64,000 bases of DNA from Pseudomonas maioricensis (GTDB taxonomy: Bacteria; Pseudomonadota; Gammaproteobacteria; Pseudomonadales; Pseudomonadaceae). Positions within the stretch are counted from its first letter, which is position 1. Each line of letters begins with the position of its first letter. The notes beneath the pieces were generated by a model. It was not told the DNA's origin, did not search any database, and saw only the letters and a program-made list of their open reading frames with translations. Below are positions 26,069 through 33,916 of the stretch, in pieces. Location of the stretch: the NCBI RefSeq assembly GCF_022790535.1, contig NZ_LOHG01000019.1, positions 1-64,000 of the forward strand, in the 5' to 3' direction. The position numbers and the translations under genes are program-made.

Positions 26069-26141
26069 TGGTCTAACCGTTTTTCTCCCGGCCTCCTGAT
26101 ATCATCGGCGGCCGGAAGCCTTGCTCCTTCGATCTGTACAG

Positions 26142-27890
26142 ATGCCCGCACCTATGTTGTCAGCCCCCGTCGATACCTCCCGATTAGTGATCCCCGATGC
26201 CGAGCAGGTGTGCGCGTGGCTGATGGAAAATGCCGGTCTGAAGACCGTTGATCTGGAACGTGCGCGGCGTTTGGCTCAGGAATCGGCTCAGGAATCTGAA
26301 GCTGCCGAGCTGTTGGGCCTGTTGACTCGATTGGGTCTGGTCTCCGAATTTGAATTGGCCCGTGCCTGGGCGGCCTTGCTTCATGCACCGCTGGTACTCG
26401 CCGAGTCCGCGCCACCACTGCTTGACCCATTGCCACCGTTGACCGAGCGCTTCATGCGCCACTACCAGATCGTGCCGCTGGGCTGGAGTCACGGTGGCTT
26501 GCGCGTGCTGGCGGCCAATCCACATCTGCTTTATCCGTTCCAGGCAGTGGCTTATGCGTGCGACGTGCCGGTGTGGCTTTCCGTAGGGCCGCGGAACGAA
26601 GTCGAAACCCTCATCGAGCGTTATTACGGCCAGGGTCGTTCAGCCATGGGCACGCTGATCGAGAACCTCGACGAAGAGGGCGGCTCGCTTGAAGACATTG
26701 AACACCTGAAAGACATGGCGTCCGAGGCGCCGGTGATTCGCCTGGTCAACCTGATCCTGCAGCGCGCCGTTGAACATCGGGCATCGGACATTCATATCGA
26801 GCCGTTTGAAAGCCAGCTCAAAGTCCGTTACCGCATTGACGGTGTGCTGCACGAAGCCGAAGCGCCGCCGTCCAGTTCATCGGCTGCGGTGATCTCCCGC
26901 GTGAAGATCATGGCCCGGCTGGACATCGCCGAGCGCCGCTTGCCGCAGGACGGCCGGATCATGCTCCGGATTCAAGGTAAAGAGCTCGACTTGCGGGTGT
27001 CCACCGTGCCTACCAGTTTTGGTGAGTCGGTGGTCATGCGCCTGCTGGATCGGCAGACCATCAACTTCGACTTCCCGAGCCTGGGCTTCGACGGCGAACG
27101 CCTCGACGAATTTCTGGAAGTGCTGGAACGTCCTCACGGCATCCTGCTGGTTACCGGGCCGACCGGTTCCGGTAAAACCACCACGCTCTACACCGCGCTA
27201 TCCCGGCTTAATACTGCCGAGCGCAAGATCATCACCGTTGAAGACCCGGTTGAATATCAACTGGAAGGCATCAACCAGATTCAGGTCAAACCGTCTATTG
27301 GCCTCGACTTCGCTGGTGCCCTGCGCTCCATCGTGCGTCAGGACCCGGACGTGATCATGATCGGTGAGATGCGTGACCTGGAAACCTGCCGCATTGCGAT
27401 TCAATCCTCCCTTACCGGTCACTTGGTGCTCTCGACTTTGCACACCAACAGCGCCGCAGCGAGTATTACCCGCTTGCTGGACATGGGTGTCGAGAGCTAC
27501 CTCATTGCCTCCACCGTTAACGGCATTCTGGCGCAGCGCCTGGTGCGTCGTCTCGACCCTGCGACCCGCGAAGCTTTTGAAGCGCCGCCTGAATTAATAG
27601 AAGAGCACGGACTTGATCGTTTTACTGACGAACGTCCCATCATGCTGTACCGTCCACGCCCCGATGCGCCCGGGGGCGGTTATCGCGGACGAAGCGCGAT
27701 TACCGAATTGCTGGTCATGAATGAAGAACTGCGCAGCTTGCTGATGCGTCATGCCGACGCGTCGACCCTTGAACAAGCCGCTCGCCGTGGCGGTTTGCGG
27801 ACCCTGCATGAAGAGGGTCTGCGTCAGGCCGTTGCCGGTGTAACGTCTCTGGAAGAAGTCCTGCGAGTCACTCGTGGTGAAGGCAATTGA
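26142..27890 (+). CDS. gspE: Type II secretion ATPase GspE (XpsE-type)
   Basis: A 582-aa cytoplasmic ATPase that powers pseudopilus assembly. An N1 domain (about 20-160) precedes the core. Visible are LILQRAVEHRASDIHIEP near residue 203, Walker A GPTGSGKTTTLY near 338, and Walker B MIGEMRDLETC near 405. The C-terminal metal-binding tetracysteine module of many GspE proteins is absent: no cysteine occurs between VRRLDPATREAFE and YRGRSAITELL. The frame opens at a TTG at 26121; I chose the ATG at 26142. It heads an eleven-gene operon. Confidence 0.93.
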   Translation: MPAPMLSAPVDTSRLVIPDAEQVCAWLMENAGLKTVDLERARRLAQESAQESEAAELLGLLTRLGLVSEFELARAWAALLHAPLVLAESAPPLLDPLPPLTERFMRHYQIVPLGWSHGGLRVLAANPHLLYPFQAVAYACDVPVWLSVGPRNEVETLIERYYGQGRSAMGTLIENLDEEGGSLEDIEHLKDMASEAPVIRLVNLILQRAVEHRASDIHIEPFESQLKVRYRIDGVLHEAEAPPSSSSAAVISRVKIMARLDIAERRLPQDGRIMLRIQGKELDLRVSTVPTSFGESVVMRLLDRQTINFDFPSLGFDGERLDEFLEVLERPHGILLVTGPTGSGKTTTLYTALSRLNTAERKIITVEDPVEYQLEGINQIQVKPSIGLDFAGALRSIVRQDPDVIMIGEMRDLETCRIAIQSSLTGHLVLSTLHTNSAAASITRLLDMGVESYLIASTVNGILAQRLVRRLDPATREAFEAPPELIEEHGLDRFTDERPIMLYRPRPDAPGGGYRGRSAITELLVMNEELRSLLMRHADASTLEQAARRGGLRTLHEEGLRQAVAGVTSLEEVLRVTRGEGN

Positions 27891-29089
27891 GCCTGTTCAA
27901 GTTTCGCGCGCTAGACAGCCAGGGTGTCGCTCAGAACGGAACGCTGGACGCCAAGGATCAGGACACGGCCGTCAGCGTTCTGCAAAAACGTGGCTTGCTG
28001 GTCCTGCACATTGAAGCGGCAGGCATGGGCGGTCTGCGCAATGCACTCGGTCGAGGCATGCTCAATGGCGCGGCGCTGGTCAGTTTTACTCAGCAGTTGG
28101 CGACATTGCTGGGGGCCGGTCAACCCCTGGAGCGCTCGCTCGGCATTTTGCTCAAACAGCCCGGCCAACCGCAGACGCGCGCGCTGATCGAGCGTATCCG
28201 CGAGCAGGTCAAGGCAGGTAAACCGTTGTCGGCAGCGCTGGAAGAGGAGGGCAGTCAGTTTTCCTCTCTCTATATAAGCATGGTCCGCGCGGGCGAAGCG
28301 GGCGGCGCGCTGGAAAGCACTTTACGACAACTCAGCGACTACCTGGAGCGCAGTCAGTTGCTGCGTGGCGAAGTCATCAATGCGCTGATTTACCCGGCGT
28401 TTCTGGTGGTAGGCGTGCTGGGTTCCCTTGCATTGCTGCTGGCCTACGTGGTGCCGCAGTTCGTGCCTATTTTCAAGGATCTGGGTGTGCCGATTCCCAT
28501 GATAACTGAAGTTATTCTGGGGCTGGGCGAGTTTTTAAGCGCGTATGGGCTGGCGGTGCTTGCCGCAATTATCGCGTTGATCTGGTTCATGGCCGTGCGC
28601 ATGCGCGACCCGCAAAGACGTGAGCGCCATGACCGACGTGTGCTGGGTATTCGCATCATCGGCCCGCTGTTGCAGCGGGTCGAAGCGGCACGCCTGGCCC
28701 GCACGCTCGGGACGTTGCTCAACAATGGCGTTGCCCTGCTGCAGGCGCTGGTCATCGCCCGGCAGGTCTGCACCAATCGGGCTTTGCAAGCCCAGGTGGC
28801 GCAGGCCGCCGAATCGGTAAAAGGCGGCGGGACGCTGGCAAGCGCTTTCGGCGCACAACCGCTGCTGCCTGACCTTGCACTGCAAATGATTGAAGTCGGC
28901 GAACAGGCCGGTGAGCTGGACAGCATGCTGCTCAAGGTCGCCGACGTGTTCGACGTCGAGGCCAAGCGCGGCATCGACCGCATGCTTGCAGCGCTGGTAC
29001 CGGCGCTGACCGTGGTCATGGCCGGGATGGTGGCGGTGATCATGTTGGCGATCATGCTGCCGCTGATGAGCCTGACCAGCAATATCTGA
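27887..29089 (+). CDS. gspF: Type II secretion inner-membrane protein GspF
   Basis: A 400-aa polytopic platform protein. Two T2SSF domains repeat the same pattern (about residues 65-190 and 265-390), with FTQQLATLLGAGQPLERSL in the first and RTLGTLLNNGVALLQAL in the second. Three hydrophobic segments are seen near 165-190, 218-235 and 370-395. The start is TTG at 27887, overlapping the gspE stop (TTGA) and preceded by GAAGG, so translation is coupled. It couples the GspE motor to pseudopilin assembly. Confidence 0.93.
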   Translation: MSLFKFRALDSQGVAQNGTLDAKDQDTAVSVLQKRGLLVLHIEAAGMGGLRNALGRGMLNGAALVSFTQQLATLLGAGQPLERSLGILLKQPGQPQTRALIERIREQVKAGKPLSAALEEEGSQFSSLYISMVRAGEAGGALESTLRQLSDYLERSQLLRGEVINALIYPAFLVVGVLGSLALLLAYVVPQFVPIFKDLGVPIPMITEVILGLGEFLSAYGLAVLAAIIALIWFMAVRMRDPQRRERHDRRVLGIRIIGPLLQRVEAARLARTLGTLLNNGVALLQALVIARQVCTNRALQAQVAQAAESVKGGGTLASAFGAQPLLPDLALQMIEVGEQAGELDSMLLKVADVFDVEAKRGIDRMLAALVPALTVVMAGMVAVIMLAIMLPLMSLTSNI

Positions 29090-29113
29090 ATTTTCGAAAG
29101 AGGAACGATCCTG

Positions 29114-29545
29114 ATGAGCTTCAGCCGTAAACGCTTTAAACCTGGCCGCAAACAAAGCGGCTTCACCTTGCTGGAAATGCTCGCGGTCATCGTGCTGCTG
29201 GGTATCGTTGCCACCATCGTCGTGCGTCAGGTCGGCGGTAACGTCGACAAGGGCAAATACGGCGCGGGCAAGGCGCAACTGGCAAGCTTGAGCATGAAAA
29301 TCGAAAGCTATGCGCTGGACGTCGGTTCGCCACCCAAGTCTTTGCAACAGCTGGTTGAAAAGTCCGGCAATGCCTCTGGCTGGGCTGGCCCGTACGCCAA
29401 ACCTTCGGACCTGAAAGACCCGTTCGGCCACGCGTTCGGCTATCGCTTCCCGGGTCAGCACGGCACTTTTGACCTGATCTTTTTCGGCCAGGATGGCCAG
29501 GCAGGTGGCGAAGGTTACAGCGCCGACCTGGGCAACTGGGAATAA
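29114..29545 (+). CDS. gspG: Major pseudopilin GspG
   Basis: A 143-aa type IV pilin-like protein and the main subunit of the periplasmic pseudopilus. The prepilin peptidase site is KQSG-FTLLEMLAVIVLLGI, cut after Gly at about residue 16, leaving N-terminal Phe with Glu at position 5. The globular part contains the conserved GWAGPYAKPSDLKDPFGHAF and the C-terminal GEGYSADLGNW. GAGGA precedes the ATG. No prepilin peptidase gene is in the window. Confidence 0.94.
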   Translation: MSFSRKRFKPGRKQSGFTLLEMLAVIVLLGIVATIVVRQVGGNVDKGKYGAGKAQLASLSMKIESYALDVGSPPKSLQQLVEKSGNASGWAGPYAKPSDLKDPFGHAFGYRFPGQHGTFDLIFFGQDGQAGGEGYSADLGNWE

Positions 29546-29554
29546 ACACCGATC

Positions 29555-29992
29555 ATGAACAGTCGTGCTGCAAGCCGTGGTTTTACCCTGATGGAAATGC
29601 TGGTGGTCATCGTTCTGATGGGCATCGCCATTGGCCTCGTAGGGTTCGGCCTGCAGCAGGGTTTGAGCGCAGCAAAAGAGCGTCAGACGGTCGGGCAGAT
29701 GGTTAACGCGTTACGCGCCACACGGGTCAAGGCGATTGTCACCGGTCAGCCCGCACGGACGGTTTTTGACCTGCGCAGTAAAGCGTTTCAGGCCCCTGAC
29801 CAGCGCGTTCATCACTGGCCTGCGGAATTGCAGGTAACCTTGCAGACCGCCGCCGAGATGGGCTCGACCGTAGAGTTTTACCCGGACGGCGGGTCCACGG
29901 GCGGCAACTTGACGCTGGTCAATGGAGACAGGCGCTGGCGAATCGACATTGGCTGGCTGACCGGCAGCGTACAGTCCAAGGCGTTGCCATGA
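29555..29992 (+). CDS. gspH: Minor pseudopilin GspH
   Basis: A 145-aa minor pseudopilin with the processing site SRG-FTLMEMLVVIVLMGI near residue 9. The mature domain is short and includes RQTVGQMVNALRATRVKAIV, the GspH/FimT pattern. It begins 9 bases after gspG, and its stop overlaps gspI (ATGA). It is probably part of the tip or shaft of the pseudopilus. Confidence 0.9.
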   Translation: MNSRAASRGFTLMEMLVVIVLMGIAIGLVGFGLQQGLSAAKERQTVGQMVNALRATRVKAIVTGQPARTVFDLRSKAFQAPDQRVHHWPAELQVTLQTAAEMGSTVEFYPDGGSTGGNLTLVNGDRRWRIDIGWLTGSVQSKALP

Positions 29993-30366
29993 GCGGCGGC
30001 AGCCAAGGTGGTTTCACCTTGCTGGAAATGCTCGCAGCGCTGACCGTGATGGCGGTGTGCAGCAGCGTGCTATTGGTAGCCTTTGGTCAGAGCGCGCGTT
30101 CCTTGCAACAAGTGTCGCAGAGCGACCGGCTGACACATGCCGCGCGTACGATCATGGATCAAGAGGCGGCCGGTCCACTGGAAAGCGGTACACGGCAAGG
30201 CGTCCTGGCGGGCGACATCAGTTGGCAGCTCGATATTCAGCAGATGCCGGGGCGTAATGGTCAGGCGCGGATGTTCCGACTGGATCTGGACGTGCGTGAA
30301 CACCAGCGCAGGGCGCAGTTCAGCACCCTCAGGTTACGTGGCGCAGTCACTGGAGCGGGCTCTTGA
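29989..30366 (+). CDS. gspI: Minor pseudopilin GspI
   Basis: A 125-aa minor pseudopilin. The cleavage site is SQGG-FTLLEMLAALTVMAVC near residue 8. GspI forms the tip complex with GspJ and GspK that starts pseudopilus assembly. It is tightly packed: the ATG overlaps the gspH stop, and its own stop overlaps the gspJ TTG. Sequence beyond the N-terminal helix is poorly conserved, so the I assignment rests on size and gene order. Confidence 0.86.
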   Translation: MSGGSQGGFTLLEMLAALTVMAVCSSVLLVAFGQSARSLQQVSQSDRLTHAARTIMDQEAAGPLESGTRQGVLAGDISWQLDIQQMPGRNGQARMFRLDLDVREHQRRAQFSTLRLRGAVTGAGS

Positions 30367-30983
30367 GATCGGCACAGCGTGGTTTCACGCTGCTGGAAAT
30401 CATGCTGGTGCTGAGCTTGTTGGGCGTGTTGTTGACCCTGGTGGGCGGTGCGATGCTGGGCGCCAATCGTGCGGTGCTCAAAGCTCAGCGTTACACCACC
30501 AGCCTGGACGAGATGCGTGCTGCACAGAAATTCCTGCGCAGTTCCATCGGGCAGGCGCTGCCGCTGGACAGTTCGGAAGATGACAGCGAAAGTAGCGGCT
30601 TTTTTGTCGGCTCAGCGCAACGTTTGCAGTTTGTGGCGACGTTGCCGGGTGAGTTGGGCGGCGGGATTCAACTGCACACCCTTGAGGTGAAGGACCACGA
30701 CTTACAGGTGGCCTTCGCGCAGATCCTGAGCACTGCGGATGGCACGACGTCCAGGCCTTGGGGCGATCCGCAAGTGCTGATACGTCATGTCGAGTCCTTG
30801 AATTTGAGTTACCGCGGTGTAACGCCCAAGGGCGAACCTACCGGCTGGATGGCCGACTGGCCTTGGCCAACTAGGCTGCCAAGGGCCGTACGCATTGATG
30901 CGAAAGTTAACGGGCCGGTGCCGTGGCTGACTGAGGTCGTGGCGCTGCGTCTGGACCTGTCTGGCGGAGCCGGGGGCCAATGA
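30363..30983 (+). CDS. gspJ: Minor pseudopilin GspJ
   Basis: A 206-aa pseudopilin-like protein with processing site AQRG-FTLLEIMLVLSLLGV close to the N terminus. The start is TTG at 30363, overlapping the gspI stop. The length and the VESLNLSYRGVTPKGEPTGW region are consistent with GspJ. The stop overlaps the gspK ATG by four bases. Confidence 0.86.
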   Translation: MRSAQRGFTLLEIMLVLSLLGVLLTLVGGAMLGANRAVLKAQRYTTSLDEMRAAQKFLRSSIGQALPLDSSEDDSESSGFFVGSAQRLQFVATLPGELGGGIQLHTLEVKDHDLQVAFAQILSTADGTTSRPWGDPQVLIRHVESLNLSYRGVTPKGEPTGWMADWPWPTRLPRAVRIDAKVNGPVPWLTEVVALRLDLSGGAGGQ

Positions 30984-31714
30984 GGTCTTCATCTGGCCAG
31001 CAGCGCGGCGTTGCTCTGCTGTTGGTGTTGTGGGCCTTGGCGCTGCTCAGCCTGTTGCTTGGTGGCCTCGCCAGTTGGGTTCAACTGGAAAGCCGCCAGG
31101 CATTGTGGGCGCGTCAACACACACAGGCGCAGTTGGCTGCGCAGGCTGGTCTGGCCATGGCAGTGCAAGGCTTGAGTGACCCGCAACAACGTAAACGCTG
31201 GATAGCCGACGGCCGGGAAGTCGCGTTGCGCTTTGATGATGCACAACTGCGCGTCAGCGTACGCAGCGAGCGTGGCAAGCTGGACTTGAACAGTGCCGTG
31301 GTCGGCGATATTGCCCGTCTGGCCCTGGCCTGCGGGGCAGGGAAAGATCAGGCCACCGCAATGGCTCAAGAGATTGAAAGTCGTCGTGGCTCAGGGGCGC
31401 CGCCGCTGCGAGTGATTGAAGAAGTCCGGCAATTGCCGGGGATGACTCAGGCGCTTTACAGCCGGATGTTGCAGGAGGTGACGCTGTGGAGCGGGCTGGA
31501 TCGACCGGAGCCAGCGTTTGCTTCGCCTTTGTTGCGCCGAGCCTTGAACCTGCCGAATCAGAGTGCGGTGGGCAGCGATCCGGGAGAAGTATTAATGATT
31601 GAAAGCTACGCGCTACGTCCCGGCGGGTTTCATGCCGAGCTGCAGACCACTGTTTTATTGAGCCCATCGGAGGGAAGCGCACAGCCTTATCGGGTGCTGC
31701 GTTGGCAAGAATGA
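30980..31714 (+). CDS. gspK: Minor pseudopilin GspK
   Basis: A 244-aa protein with the GspK-type N terminus QQRGVALLLVLWALALLSLL, which as usual for GspK lacks the Glu at mature position 5. It is shorter than many GspK proteins (about 300 aa) and may have a reduced helical insert. Segments KLDLNSAVVGDIARLAL and LRVIEEVRQLPGMTQALYSRM match the helix-hairpin part of the family. It overlaps gspJ and gspL by ATGA junctions. It should cap the pseudopilus tip. Confidence 0.88.
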   Translation: MRSSSGQQRGVALLLVLWALALLSLLLGGLASWVQLESRQALWARQHTQAQLAAQAGLAMAVQGLSDPQQRKRWIADGREVALRFDDAQLRVSVRSERGKLDLNSAVVGDIARLALACGAGKDQATAMAQEIESRRGSGAPPLRVIEEVRQLPGMTQALYSRMLQEVTLWSGLDRPEPAFASPLLRRALNLPNQSAVGSDPGEVLMIESYALRPGGFHAELQTTVLLSPSEGSAQPYRVLRWQE

Positions 31715-32784
31715 ATCGATTATTTTCAGCGCGGCAGATGACATTGCCTGCGCCCCTATTGGCCTTTGTCGAGCGGATCGCACAGCAGTGGCGCGGCAGT
31801 CTGCTGCAACGCGGCTGGCGTTTATGGCTGGTGGAGCTGCGGGCCTGCATGCCGGAAAAAATGCAGCGGTTGTTGATTCACGACACACCGCAGCATCTGC
31901 ATGCCTGGCCATTAGTCGCGCCCTTGCCTGTGCTGTTGTCCAGTGTGCAACAGATTTTGCTGTTGCCCTCGTCAGCCGTGCTGATGCAAACCTTGCAACT
32001 GCCTTTGGCTGCGGCCCGCGATTTGAACACCGTCGTCGGTTACGAGTTGGATCGTTTCACGCCGTTTGACGCCTCGCAGCTGTATTTTGTTGCCCGGCAA
32101 GAGAAGCGTAGCGGGGCGTTTATTCAGGTCACGCTGGTGGCGATCCTGCGGGAACGCCTGGATGCGATTCTCAATGAATGCGCGGCACTCGGCTTGCAAC
32201 CCTACGCGGTAGACGTGGGTAACGACGAGTCTTCACGGTTGCAGGTTGACTTGCTTCCAGCGCCCTTGCGTCCGCGTCAGCAGCGTAATGGCCTGGGGCT
32301 GCAACGCAAACTTCTATGGCTCTGCGGCGGCCTGTTGCTGGTTGCCATGCTGCTCTGGCTCAACAACCGTCAGCAGCTTTTAGATGAAATGGAGAGCACG
32401 GTACAGGCGCAAAGAGCTCAGGTCGCGCAGATCCAGAAAATCCGCCAGCAGTTGACCAACACCCGCGGTGCGGCCAGTTACCTCATACAGCGCAAAGCCG
32501 CCCAGCCTACTTTCGCTGCGCTGCTTAACGAACTGACGGCCTGCTTGCCGCGTGACACCTGGATTGATCAATTTGAAATCAATGACAGCGCCGAAGTTTC
32601 GTTTTCTGGCCAGAGCGCCAAGGCCAGTGCCTTGATCAGTCGGGTCAAGGACTGCCACAGCCTGGATAACGCCCAGTTCCAGGGGGTTATTCAGCCGGAT
32701 CCGCAAACCGGCAAAGACCGCTTTTCACTGCGTGCCCATCTGCATCAGGAGGCCGCCCATGCGCCGACCACTGACCAGCCGTGA
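31711..32784 (+). CDS. gspL: Type II secretion assembly protein GspL
   Basis: A 357-aa inner-membrane protein. The N-terminal cytoplasmic actin-like domain (about 1-200) should bind the GspE N terminus; a single membrane helix follows near 203-222 (LLWLCGGLLLVAMLLWL), then a coiled-coil region and a periplasmic ferredoxin-like domain. The frame opens at a TTG at 31702, but the ATG at 31711 overlaps the gspK stop as ATGA, the pattern used along this operon. It partners with GspM. Segment SAVLMQTLQLPLAAARDLNT resembles PilN/GspL proteins. Confidence 0.87.
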   Translation: MNRLFSARQMTLPAPLLAFVERIAQQWRGSLLQRGWRLWLVELRACMPEKMQRLLIHDTPQHLHAWPLVAPLPVLLSSVQQILLLPSSAVLMQTLQLPLAAARDLNTVVGYELDRFTPFDASQLYFVARQEKRSGAFIQVTLVAILRERLDAILNECAALGLQPYAVDVGNDESSRLQVDLLPAPLRPRQQRNGLGLQRKLLWLCGGLLLVAMLLWLNNRQQLLDEMESTVQAQRAQVAQIQKIRQQLTNTRGAASYLIQRKAAQPTFAALLNELTACLPRDTWIDQFEINDSAEVSFSGQSAKASALISRVKDCHSLDNAQFQGVIQPDPQTGKDRFSLRAHLHQEAAHAPTTDQP

Positions 32785-33394
32785 ACGGCGAGGTGCCGCG
32801 TTGATCGTCCTGGCGCTGGTACTGTGTTTCGCTTACTGGTTGCTGATTGACAGCTGGTTTGCCGGGCCGCTCCGCGACATAGATACTCAGGCCGAACAGC
32901 TGCGTGAACAGCAACAGCGTTACGCCGGTTTGTTGAGCCAGGGCGACACGCTAAAAAAACAACTGGAGCAGGCGCGGAATGATCCGGCCAGCAGCACCAG
33001 CCTGCTGCCTGGTGATGACCCCAGCGCGGTGGCTGCAGACTTGATGCAGCGTATCGCCGACCTGATCAGCAGTCACGCCACGACAGGTGGTGGCTGCGCG
33101 CTGACCCAGCGAATGCCGATCACGCCTGAGCAGGACAGCGCAGAGCCGTATCGTCAGGTGAAAGTGAGTCTGACGCTGGAGTGCGCCATTGAACCGCTGA
33201 CCGCTATCCTGCATGAGCTGGAGTATCAGCGACCCTTCCTGTTCATCGATGAAATGAGCGTGCGCCGTGGTGCTGATGCGCCGATTAAAGGCGGAGCTGG
33301 CAAGCTGGTCGCGCATATGTTGGTGCGCGGTTATCTGCAACCTGCAGGTGCTGAAGAGGCATCGCAAGAAGCATCCGAAGAGGAGGCTCAATGA
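32759..33394 (+). CDS. gspM: Type II secretion protein GspM
   Basis: A 211-aa bitopic inner-membrane protein. The short cytoplasmic N terminus RRPLTSRERRGA is followed by a membrane helix near residues 12-32 (ALIVLALVLCFAYWLLIDSW), a coiled coil (about 36-65, IDTQAEQLREQQQRYAGLL) and a periplasmic domain. AGGAGG at 32747 places the start at the ATG at 32759, giving a 26-base overlap with gspL. It stabilises GspL in the secretion platform. Confidence 0.87.
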   Translation: MRRPLTSRERRGAALIVLALVLCFAYWLLIDSWFAGPLRDIDTQAEQLREQQQRYAGLLSQGDTLKKQLEQARNDPASSTSLLPGDDPSAVAADLMQRIADLISSHATTGGGCALTQRMPITPEQDSAEPYRQVKVSLTLECAIEPLTAILHELEYQRPFLFIDEMSVRRGADAPIKGGAGKLVAHMLVRGYLQPAGAEEASQEASEEEAQ

Positions 33395-33915
33395 TCGGTT
33401 CATTGCGCTCCACCGAATGGGGCTTGATTGGTCTGGCGGCTGTTCTCGGCCTGGTTATCACCGCCATTGTCAGTGGTGCCGCCAACTCACCGGACTGGTT
33501 GCCGGAACAAGCACCACGTTCGTTAAACAACAAGGCAGACAAAGCCCATGTCGCGCCAACGGCGACGTTGCAAAGTCTTGCGCAAACCTGGCAGGCGCCA
33601 TTGTTCAGCACTGACCGGACGCCGGACCGCTCTGTTGGCAAGGCCCAGGCGTCGAGCCTGGCTGGCTTGACCCTGACCGGGATCATGATCGACGGCGACC
33701 TGCGCGTTGCCATGATCAAGCGCGCTGACGGACCACCGCTGAAGGTTCACCAGGGTGAGTCACTGCCCAACGGCTGGAAGCTTGAAAAGCTGACCCCGAT
33801 GCAAGCCGATTTTTCCTCCGATGGCCGCACTCAAAGCCTGGCGCTGCGTGCGCTGCGCCTGCCGCCGCCGTCCAAAACACCACCGATTTCTCTTCCTCGC
33901 GAGTCCACTCAGTAA
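33391..33915 (+). CDS. gspN: Type II secretion protein GspN (XpsN-like)
   Basis: A 174-aa bitopic protein with one N-terminal membrane helix (about residues 9-29, WGLIGLAAVLGLVITAIVSG), a linker, and a small periplasmic domain with LAGLTLTGIMIDGDLRVAM, similar to the homology region of GspC. In Xps-type systems this gene occupies the position before gspD and links the inner-membrane platform to the secretin in place of a classic GspC. No gspC is in the window. The ATG overlaps the gspM stop. Confidence 0.8.
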   Translation: MIGSLRSTEWGLIGLAAVLGLVITAIVSGAANSPDWLPEQAPRSLNNKADKAHVAPTATLQSLAQTWQAPLFSTDRTPDRSVGKAQASSLAGLTLTGIMIDGDLRVAMIKRADGPPLKVHQGESLPNGWKLEKLTPMQADFSSDGRTQSLALRALRLPPPSKTPPISLPRESTQ

Positions 33916-33916
33916 A

